Source: Cerioporus squamosus (Eukaryota > Basidiomycota > Agaricomycetes > Polyporales > Polyporaceae). From it: DNA of 64,000 bases. A model generated the notes under the pieces. The model was not told the origin of the DNA. It worked only from the letters and a program-made list of their open reading frames with translations, and did not search any database. Shown here piece after piece: positions 55,711-64,000 of this stretch. A program made the position numbers and the translations under genes. Each line of letters opens with the position of its first letter. Position 1 is the stretch's first letter. The stretch covers positions 1 through 64,000 of the forward strand of contig JABYQS010000101.1 in assembly GCA_022592435.1 (NCBI GenBank), in the 5' to 3' direction.

Positions 55711-58068
55711 TCAGCATTCACCCAAAAAGCTGCTCTTGGGGAAGGGCTGCTTGAAATCGTCCCGCCATGTCGTGAGATTCGGGTTCGTGTAGGCCTCATA
55801 ATACCTGACGACAATCTCGTGTGAGTGATGCTCGTGTAGTGGGCTGATCGAGGTACTCACTCCTCAATATAGGCCTTCGTAGGGAAGTCATCGGGATCAC
55901 AGCCAATGTTGATGGCGTCCGGATCCTGGTATACGCGGATCCAGTCCACTTTCATCGTCGTCGGGAAGACCAAGTGTTCGATATCGACGAAGCCGAAGTT
56001 CGTGGACATGCCCAAGTTGGCGATGATGTACTGTAGGAGGTTGTCAACACCAGACACAGTAACTGGAGCGAACAGGTCGTCTCCTACCATTGGCTCCTGC
56101 GGGACAGGACGAGGACCGATCTCAACGGCGGGATCCGCGACAAAGCCCCCTTGGTGAAGCGTCCATGCCAGTTTGTTGTCGGAGATCCAGCTGATGTACT
56201 GGTGTGTGACGTGTAAGCCAACCGTGGTCATGCGACATGAGAGACTTAGACAACTCACAGCACCATCGAAGCCGGGTTTGTACTGAATACCGTACACGGA
56301 GTATTGGTTACCAGTGAGTTCGTATGCCTGCTGGTCTACAGGCCTCCATCAGCGAAGGTACAAACGGTGGACAGGACCAGAGCGTACTAGTCTGGGTGAC
56401 AACCGAAGCCGCCTGCTGGAACGCGGCACCCTTGTACGGGTTCAGGAAACTGGCCGTCGGGTCCGGGATGATCAGGTTGTCTGAAGTGTTGAACCACTCG
56501 TAGTTCGCGTTGAACGGCTATGGCAGAGTTAGTGAGGCACCCCTATAGAGAGAACATCACCTACACCCCACTGCGCTGACTGAGACACTTGACCCGACAA
56601 AGGTTCACCGGTAATCTGCGCGAAAGGAAGTCAGTTTTGTACGCGTACAGTGTCTCATCACAACAAGGCGTACCTGTGCCTCAAATATATCAATCTCCGG
56701 GGCAGCACGTCCGACATAGGTACCATCGCTGTGGATAGGTCCAGGGTGAGACTCGCCAGGACAAGTGCAACGTGACAGCTTCTGGCCGGGGAGATAAGAC
56801 AAGGCGAAGTCGTAGTCCTTTGAACCAGTGGTTGTCGCAGCGACAGGGAGTCCATTCAGCGTCTGGTTGGCCGCAGTACCGACATCGCAGGAGTCGTAGG
56901 TGTACGGCCACTACGGTGATTGCGGGGTTAGTGGGGACGTGGACGGATTGAGGGTCGTTGGTGTACATACCATACCCTCCAGACTGGCACCATAGCCAGC
57001 ACGACCGAGGTTACCCATCGTCCAAATAGCGGGCCAGAGACCGACGATGTTGTTCGCGCCGGGGAGGACGACAGACGCCAGGACCATACCGCCGGTGAAG
57101 CAAAACTTGTTCCATGTGGACATCATGCCACCCTGGTAGTCGAGGTCGTGAATCTTCTTCTTGCTCAGCGTGATCTCGAGCGAGCCATTCCGGGTCGTGA
57201 CCGCGGCCGGGTCATACCATTCCATGTTATTTGTCTGCCAGTAGTGAAGGTCGACGGCTTCCCAGTACGGGTCATCGCCAGGGTAAAACGTGCGCCCGTC
57301 TTCGTTGAACTCGTCAGAAAAGATGAGCTGCCATTGCTTGCCGGTGATGTAATCCGGATATGTGTGAGCATCCTGAGGGGTAGCCAGGTCAATGAGACCC
57401 CAGTTCCCAGGAATCGACGGGACTTGTCCGGAAGCATTCACGCCGCCCAAGTTGAAACCCCCGTTGGTAGACAGGGGCTTCTTCGTGAAGTATGTAATCA
57501 AGGGATACCCAGCGCTGCGTCAAAGAGCACGAATCAGCATGGGCTTGGTGTGAAGCCAAACTCGGCGCTACTCACAACAACATGAGCATCCCAGCGGACA
57601 TGATCAGCAAACAGCCGAGGTTCGCCAGACCTCTCGAGGTGAAAATGTGGCCACCCTTGTCGCTCTTGTAGTCTCTCCGGGGGTCGGGGTTGTGCAAGAA
57701 GTCGTCATGCTCGGGATGGTCGACGGATAGATGTGCGCCCCAAGAGGTAGGGTCCGGCGAAAGGGAGTACTACACGGACCGCCATTATGACACGGCGTCG
57801 AAAGCAACGTTAGAGACATACCTTGTCGGACAGCGACGCAGGCATCGACGCAACCCTTCCGGAGACATACCGAGAGTCACCCTGTCGTGGGACTTGAGAA
57901 CCGAGAGATCGTGCGTAGCAAGAGGGAGCTACTCACCAGCGACGCGTCACTCGCGACGCTGCGAAGCCGGGGGTCTGCGCGCCCGCTCGACGCACCGGGC
58001 GTAAGGAGGTTGACAGCGGAGGGCGATGGTCCCGAGTCGTACGGGGTCTGGCGCATTCCGGACGCCAT
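55711..58068 (-). CDS. KRE6: KRE6/SKN1-like beta-glucan synthesis protein, copy 1
   Basis: Type II membrane protein of the secretory pathway with a GH16-like domain, needed for beta-1,6-glucan in the wall. It has 599 residues from eleven exons (58068-57937, 57881-57822, 57769-57576, 57514-56971, 56910-56674, 56615-56565, 56517-56388, 56335-56259, 56198-56088, 56030-55861, 55804-55711). A cytosolic Ser-rich tail is followed by one span ([20 protein letters not shown]), then the catalytic domain: [37 protein letters not shown] and the active-site motif EIDIFEA (E-D-E). NxT sites are present. It ends SFLGEC. Copy 2 lies directly upstream on the same strand and has the same exon pattern. Confidence 0.93.
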
Positions 58069-58711
58069 CCTGGATATGCCGGCGTGGGTGAAGTCTAGGA
58101 AGTCAGAGGAGCGAGAGAGGGTTCCTGAGCGAGATTGAGTGGGGAATGGATGTCTTCGTGGTATAGAAGAAACTGAAGTAAGGAGCGGACTGGTTTGAGG
58201 GGGTTGAGCGCAAGGAAGTCGGTGCTGGCGAGCCTGAGAGCGTCTCAGTCGCAGCGGAAGAGAGACACCGCTCGCCAACCGCTCGGCACGGGAAGCGAGC
58301 GCAGCTTACGTCAACAGCCAATCGCTTGGGCCGCTTAATTATAAGTAGGCCCGCGCGTTTCCTGACGCTTTGTCGAGGCGGCCAATTCCTGGCTCTTCCA
58401 TGTCGCCGACGCCCTGCATGCTTGACCCTGTGGGGCGGTTGCTTGACACTTACGGGAACTTGTCACACTACGCCACAGAGGGCGAGGCAACAAACATAAT
58501 TACGAATATATTGAAGGAGGATGCGAGTGCAAATACAGTCTGCGCGCAGAAGTATGAGTGTCGCAGACGAGGGTGGTACCGGTGCCGCCGCTCGCCTGCG
58601 AAGCGGATATGAACAAGCGATGCAACCGAAGGACTCACTATATGCGAATGACTGGACACTGGAAAACTAGCGAAGAGGTATCGTACGAACGTAAAGCAAG
58701 ATGTGTGTGGC
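58069..58711. promoter_or_regulatory. Spacer and promoter of KRE6-like copy 1
   Basis: This separates the tandem KRE6-like genes. A CRE-like TTACGTCA lies at 58306-58313 and a CCAAT at 58318-58322, with an AT-rich stretch after it (AATTATAAG). These are about 240 bases before the copy 1 ATG. No gene is seen. Confidence 0.4.
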
Positions 58712-60978
58712 CTAGCACTCTCCAAGGAAACTGTTCTTCGGGATGGTCTGCTTGAAATCATCCACCCAAGTGGTCAAGTTGGGATTTGTGTACGCCTCGA
58801 TGTATCTGGAGCGAGATTGATCAGCAAAACTCTCGGTATTCACCGCCGGTTTATCCTTACTCGTTGATGTAGGCAGCAGTTGGGAACTCCGCAGGGTCGC
58901 AGCCAACGTTGATATTGTTCGGGTCTTGGTACACGCGGATGTAGTCGACACGAAGTGTGGACGGGAACCGCAGGTTGTCGAAGTCGACAAAGCCGAAGTT
59001 CTCGGAGATACCCAGGTTCATGATGAGGTACTGAATGCCCCCCGAGGTCAGCTCGAAGATAACCAAGCTTATCCGTGCAAGCTTACCATCGGCTCCTGAG
59101 GAACTGGTCTGTCACTGATCTCTACAGTCGTATCGGCGGCCATTCCCGCTGCCTGCAGCTTCCATGCGAGCTTGCCGTTCGAGATCCATGACATGTACTG
59201 TTTGACTGGGTCTGAGAAGGTCGCAGTGATGCCTCATGCCGTCGACTACTCACCGCGTCGCCGAATCCGGGCTTGTACTGGAAACCGTAGACCGAGTACT
59301 GAGCACCGCTGAACTCGTACGCTTGCTGGTCTAAATCGCGGTCAGAACCATGTTCCTCTATGCTCTAGTACTTTGAGAAGACTCACTGACGAAGGAGACG
59401 ACGGAGGTAGCTTGCTGGTACACACCTCCTTTGTAACTGTTCAAGGTACTGATCGTGTCGTCCGCGATGAACAAATTATCCGTCGTGTTGAGCCAAGTGT
59501 ACTGATAGTTGAAAGGCTGCGCGACGTCAAATCTGTAAGCATGGGAAGAAGACACTACGACATGTTTCGACGTACCGCCCACTGGCCTGATTGAGAGACC
59601 GCTCCCTCCTTACCCTTGGCGCCGTTGTCTGAAACCTGGGTGGATGACGAACTTCAACGACAGATGCAGAGCGAATACACATGTACACACCTGGGCCTCG
59701 AACATATCGATTTCCGGAGCAGCGCGGCCCACATAGGTTCCGTCTTGATGGATAGGTCCTGGATGCGATTCACCAGGACAAGTGCATCGCGACAACCTCT
59801 GACCAGGGAGGAACGAGAGAGCGCCGTTGTTGCCCGGGTCGTTGTCCTCCGTAGCCGCAACAGGCAGCCCGTTCAGAGTCTGGTTCGCCACTGTACCGAC
59901 ATCGCACGCATCATATGTATACGGCCACTAAACAAATATAGAGCAGTCAGTGATGGCTGTCATCGGGCTGCGGTGGCGCGCCTACCGTTCCGTCCAGTGT
60001 GGCGCCGTATCCTGCACGACCCAGGTTGCCCATAGCCCAGATGGCGGGCCAGAGGCCCTGGATGTTGTTGAATCCAGGGAGCATGACAGCTGCTTCCACG
60101 AGACCACCGGTGAAGCAGAACTTGTTCCACGTGGACATCATACCACCAGTGTAGTCGAGACCATGGTTAGGCTTGTCCGTCAGCGTAATCTCGAGAGAGC
60201 CGTTGCGCGTCGTGATGGAGGAGGGGTCATACCACTCCAAGTTGTTCGTTGCCCAGTAGTGCAAATCCACAGCTTCCCAGTACGGGTCGTCGCCGGGGTA
60301 AAAGCTCCGACCCTCAGTGTTGAACTCATCGCTGAAGACGAGCTGCCACGTCTGCCCGGTGACGTAGTCAACTTTGGTCCTGAACTCTGCGGGGGTATCC
60401 TTGTCAACGAGACCCCAGTTTCCTGGGATCTCTGGCACCTGCCCGGAGGCGTTGATCCCGCCGAAGTTGAAACCGCCGAGGTAAGACAGCTTCGGCTTCG
60501 TGAAGTAAGTGATAAGCGGATAGCCGGCACTGAATAGGGAGGATTATGGTTAAAAACGCAAGAGCAAGAGGGAGAGGACGCTTTAAACTCGTACAAGAGT
60601 GCCAAAATACCAGCAACCAACACGAAGATGCATCCCAGGTTCATGAACCCACGGCTCGTCCAGATGTGTCCCCCCATGTCATTCTTGCGATCCCGCAGCG
60701 GGTCGGGGGTGTGGAGCTTGTCGTCGGCCTCTGGGCCATCGAGCGCGACGGGGTCGAGGGGGAGGACATACTGTAGGGGCGAGTTGCTACGGGGTAAAAT
60801 CGAGCTGCTGCGGCTGCACGCACCTTGTCTGATATAGAGTGCGGGACGGAGGTGGACGCGGTGTTCTATGCCCGTGTTAACTTAATGGAATAGACACGAG
60901 GAGATGGGGGACGAACGATGGAGCTAGTGCTTGCTGATGCTCGGACACTCCGTGCGAATGCGGGTCTCACTTCATCAT
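58712..60978 (-). CDS. KRE6: KRE6/SKN1-like beta-glucan synthesis protein, copy 2
   Basis: Paralogue of copy 1, about 550 residues. Clear exons are 60865-60824, 60770-60595, 60529-59986, 59927-59691, 59635-59576, 59516-59387, 59330-59254, 59197-59087, 59030-58861 and 58805-58712. Seven of these have exactly the length of their copy 1 counterparts (544, 237, 130, 77, 111, 170, 94). It keeps the span, [15 protein letters not shown] and the active site EIDMFEA. The cytosolic tail is shorter. The start is uncertain: ATG-ATG-AA at 60978-60971 is followed by GTGAGA, but the phase fits the next exon only if one base (a second G) is missing there. A different upstream first exon is possible. Confidence 0.87.
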
Positions 60979-61794
60979 GCGGTGAGAGGAGGGAGGTGGT
61001 GGAAGGTGCTTGATGGTAGCGGTTCGGTTGGCCCGAAGGTTGAGGGCCCATGCCAGCAGGACGAACTTGAAGTCAAGGAATGTATGTAGAGGAAAGGACC
61101 GGATACCCCAGGGGTGGTGGTAATACAGAGGCAAGATGGAGGGAGTACGAAATGCCGCGCGCGCAAACCTGAGACAAGCACACCCGCTGCCTTGGGAACT
61201 CGACTCTTCCAGGGTACTCCCCGCGTCCCCGCCAATCGCCCACATGCGCAGTTACAGGGCGCGCCATCACATCTCTAGTCATTTCCACCATATCCTCACT
61301 GCAACGCTCATCTGCCACTCAGTAGCATCTCAGCCCAGCAAACAGAGGTCTTTTGACGAACGCACGCAGAGCGCGGGCACAGGCCTAAGAACAGACAATT
61401 GTCAATACGATAAGGGCCAAGGCGGGGAACACTGCCCCGCCGCGCCGCACGTATCCATGCATCGTGCTCGAGTTATGAATATCGCATCCTTGAAGGCAGA
61501 GGCACATATCCCAAAGCTACTCCCCGGTACTGTATCTGCGTCGGGCGTAGCTAACGTTCAGCCAGAGTTCCCAGAATCCAGATGATGGAGAACACTTCCC
61601 AGACGAGGCATCCGCAGCTGCAGGTAGAGCGCCTACATAACAGCATGCATGGCGTGCAACTTCGAGTCGGCGAAGCGTTCGCCGCAAGCGTCCTTGTGTT
61701 CATACTTTTCCTGCGGTGAAGGAGGGAAGCGACATATAAGAAGCATGACACGTGGGTACCGCAGGGATGTGCGAAGTACAACATGCACTACTTA
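60979..61794. other. Upstream region of KRE6-like copy 2
   Basis: About 816 bases. The part next to the presumed start (60980-61015) is C/T-rich on the - strand, as expected for a leader. Several open frames exist, none with a domain. No repeat is seen. Confidence 0.45.
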
Positions 61795-63075
61795 CTACCT
61801 CAGTGTACCCAATCCCGCCCCTTCCAGCAGCCCCAGAATGCCACTGCTCCCGTTACTCTGCCGGAGTTCATCTACTGCTCTCTCGACACGTTTGAGACCC
61901 GTCTTCTCTCCACCTTCGCCCCCAACTTCCAAGCCCTTCTCTGCAGCCATCGCGTCGATCTGCCTCAAACGCTCCAGGACTGCCTCGTTAGCACGCTGAA
62001 GAGCAGCTTGTCTTTGCATGACGTCCGATGATCCAGCAACCCCAGCTCCATCGCTAGAGACAGCCCCCAATAGATCGTTCTTTCGTGCGAGGTAGTTGCC
62101 GAGAGAAGTGTGCGGCGCCTGCCCAAGAACGACGTGTGCGCTCTCCGGCTCTGTACCGGGGCCTAGTTGCAATGGGGAGGTCTCGTCGATCAGGTAGACA
62201 GTGTTCTTGTCCATGTATTTCTCCAGAGACGTGAGAGCGTCCTTGGCCTTGCGCGCCTTGTCACGCTTGGAAGGGCGACCTTTCTTTTTCTTCGGCTTCC
62301 TCTGCGAGGTCGCCCCCTCTTCGTCGGCTGCGTCCTCTCCAGTGACAGGTTGCGGGAGTACAGACGCATCCTGTCCCTCAACCACAAATATCTCGCGCGG
62401 CAGGACGGACGGGTTGTCCGCGCGTAGAGAAGAATGCGGGAGAATCTCGAAGGCGCGGGCGTCCAGCAACGTAGTCAGGACGTGCACGACATAGGGCCGC
62501 AGACGAAGCATATGTGGCTCTGTCAGAGCCGCAGGGAGGGAGACCATCTCCTCGTAGGTATCTGCATATGCAATGAGTATAAGCACGGTTTCGCAATACG
62601 ACGAAAGCTCACGCACTAATCGGTGTCGCAATATTCGGCAAGACGAGTATGGGCGGAGCAGAAGAAGATGGCTGGGAGAAGTAGAACGTATATAGCGCAA
62701 ATAAGGCGACCACCCGGTCAAGGAGGGGCTCCGTGGATGGAAGACGCTCTAGAGAGGCGACCGTGTCACGGTGAGCGTAATGTGGATGGCGAAGTGGTCC
62801 AACGTACCTATGAAGACACGTTCGGTGACCCGGAGAAACGTTTGTCGTCCGCGCCCATCATATGCTCGAAGATGGAGCCAGCACCATCCTTGCTCTGACC
62901 ACAGTTTCTTGAAGAGCTCGAAGGGACGTTCCGCTGTCTCGTACTGCTCAGAAAATAGCTTGATGAGAGTTATAAGGTCTTCACGCAAAGGCTGGACATA
63001 TAGCGAGGACGTGAAGTAGCCTGGCTGGAGCGTGATGTCCCCCCGAGAGGTCGACGGCTCTGGCGCAATCGACAT
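61795..63075 (-). CDS. SNAP43-like subunit of the snRNA-activating complex
   Basis: Probable fungal homologue of SNAPC1, which recruits polymerases to snRNA promoters. It has 388 residues from three exons (63075-62808, 62748-62617, 62561-61795). The N-terminal half is helical: YVQPLREDLITLIKLFSE, FELFKKLWSEQGWCWLHLR, TFLRVTERVFI, then LFALYTFYFSQPSSSAPPI, which carries the LYxxYxxQP pattern of SNAP43, and TYEEMVSLPAAL. After it follow a Lys-rich stretch (RKPKKKKGRPSKRDKARK) that looks like a nuclear signal and a coiled-coil tail. The assignment rests on this pattern and on the domain order, not on strong sequence identity, so it is a moderate call. Confidence 0.62.
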
Positions 63076-63534
63076 GGCTGCGGTGGGGGCACTGGTTACA
63101 GGCGGGAGGACGAGCGTCAGGACGACATAGGGCCAAACAGAGGGCAACAACGCCATAGCAAGGGCATGGACCAATTTGGTCCCAGACCAATCTGCCTGAC
63201 CCTAGGGACCAATCGACCAAAATTCCTAACCCTATAGACGCCCGGACCAAAAAGGTCTCGTGGTTAAGTAACGTGATAACGAGGGCGTCTAAATGAAGCA
63301 CTTGTAGTCTTGTTCCTCCGAGGTCCTCACGACCAACCAGTCCTTCTGTTCTGCGACAAACGATGGACCCAGCGTGTGCATCAAGAAGTCGTTCAATATT
63401 TCAAGATCAGGTGCTACTATGATACAAACTGTAAGACGTGGATACGGTAAACCTAGCTGATAGGTACTATACATTTGGAATACGACGATGTCCGAGGGTT
63501 CAAGAAGCACTGAGCACAACCTAACGAGATACAC
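63076..63534. other. Intergenic region with GACCAA motifs and hairpin
   Basis: GACCAA occurs five times between 63168 and 63250, the first inside the palindrome GGACCAATTTGGTCC. TAGACGCCC (63235-63243) and GGGCGTCTA (63283-63291) are inverted copies that enclose two smaller hairpins. On the - strand an 82-codon frame (63289-63534) has no clear start or domain. Confidence 0.45.
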
Positions 63535-64000
63535 TCAACGCGCAAAAGCACTTCCACCTGCTGCGGGAGCGTCCGCATCTTCCCCACCTTCAATCACAAG
63601 CGGGACGCCAGGCGGCAGGCGGCAAAGATAGTTGATATGAATGTACTGCGCGCCTTCGTGCTTGACAACGATCTCCTTGGGACAATCACGGAGTTCCAAG
63701 CCGGCGAACAACTTGAAGAGCACACGGGGTGCATGTTCTTGAGTGCCCGATGCGAAAAGAAGACGGCTTTGAAGCATAGCCGTCAATGCGAGGTATTCCA
63801 TGGTGCGTTCGGTATCGGTGTCGCCCTTGACAACGAGACGTTCGTACATCTCCTCGATGGCCGCGAGGAACGCAGCAGCGTGGAAGGATGTCCCATTGCT
63901 GAAGATCCCCGCAGGTTGCGGCCATGCAGGGGGGTCCTCCTGGTGTACCTTGACGACGTTGCCGTCGACCTTCCGCTTGACGGCGCGAGCCTTGGAATAG
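63535..64000 (-). CDS. 3' part of an unknown gene, cut by the window edge
   Basis: I do not recognise this protein. A frame open from the window edge to a stop at 63535 encodes at least 154 residues, with no intron needed. It reads PPAWPQPAGIFSNGTSFHAAAFL, then EEMYERLVVKGDTDTERTME, a helical stretch and ELRDCPKEIVVKHEGAQ, and ends in Gly/Ala-rich residues. Even amino-acid use and codon choice like the neighbouring genes support a real coding region. The start and most of the protein lie outside the window, in the direction of higher coordinates. The last exon appears complete. Confidence 0.65.
   Translation of the reverse strand, partial: YSKARAVKRKVDGNVVKVHQEDPPAWPQPAGIFSNGTSFHAAAFLAAIEEMYERLVVKGDTDTERTMEYLALTAMLQSRLLFASGTQEHAPRVLFKLFAGLELRDCPKEIVVKHEGAQYIHINYLCRLPPGVPLVIEGGEDADAPAAGGSAFAR

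Noticed and set aside
63289..63534. 82-codon - strand frame after the partial gene
   Set aside because: It begins directly after the stop of the neighbouring gene, has no domain and no clear start; a missed terminal exon of another gene cannot be excluded.
1..64000. CRISPR arrays, rRNA genes, prophage or bacterial operons
   Set aside because: No regularly spaced repeats, no rRNA sequence and no intron-free collinear gene strings; the window is plainly fungal nuclear DNA.

Overview
The window is nuclear DNA from a filamentous basidiomycete, most probably an Agaricomycete of the white-rot or polypore kind. The reasons are GC-rich coding sequence, compact genes separated by a few hundred bases, many introns of about 45-70 bases with GT-AG ends, and gene families typical of that class: the CSC1-type channel with long tails, RIM9/PalI, the single-span membrane protein with a Ser-rich stalk, KRE6/SKN1 and the FAR1/GCM-type zinc-binding protein. 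The species cannot be read from the sequence.

Layout from left to right (+ or -): zinc-lipase-like esterase (+), single-span membrane protein (+), RRM protein (-), a 2.1 kb stretch without a recognisable gene, CFD1 Fe-S scaffold ATPase (-), RFC2 clamp-loader subunit (-), CYP7-like P450 (+), mitochondrial seryl-tRNA synthetase (+), VHS/GAT endocytic protein (+), UTP11 (-), FAR1/GCM-like zinc protein (-), GPI-anchored PLC-like phosphodiesterase (-), a 2.8 kb gene-poor stretch, a possible 63-residue protein (+), eEF2 (-), two tandem GNAT acetyltransferases (+ +), RIM9 (+), a secreted ureohydrolase (-), a trefoil-lectin-like protein (-), a DCAF11-like WD40 protein (-), a 624-bp terminal-inverted-repeat transposon, a TBL1/SIF2-like WD40 protein (+), a GHITM-like mitochondrial membrane protein (+), SLY1 (-), a possible myristoylated microprotein (+), a CSC1-like channel (+), tRNA-Asp (+), two tandem KRE6/SKN1 genes (- -), a SNAP43-like protein (-), and the 3' part of an unknown gene cut by the window edge (-).

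Most of these are housekeeping genes with unrelated jobs: translation, replication, rRNA processing, Fe-S assembly, ER-Golgi traffic, snRNA transcription and wall glucan synthesis. They form no operon and no evident metabolic cluster. The points that stand out are the non-autonomous transposon with a 9-bp target duplication and a separate self-complementary hairpin at each end; the two tandem duplications in which exon lengths are preserved; eEF2 beginning with exons of 5 and 14 bases; and a recurrent pattern of single missing bases, mostly G in short G runs, that breaks the reading frame of several otherwise intact conserved genes. The last looks more like sequence or assembly error than biology. 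I did not find a convincing new defence-type or biosynthetic system.
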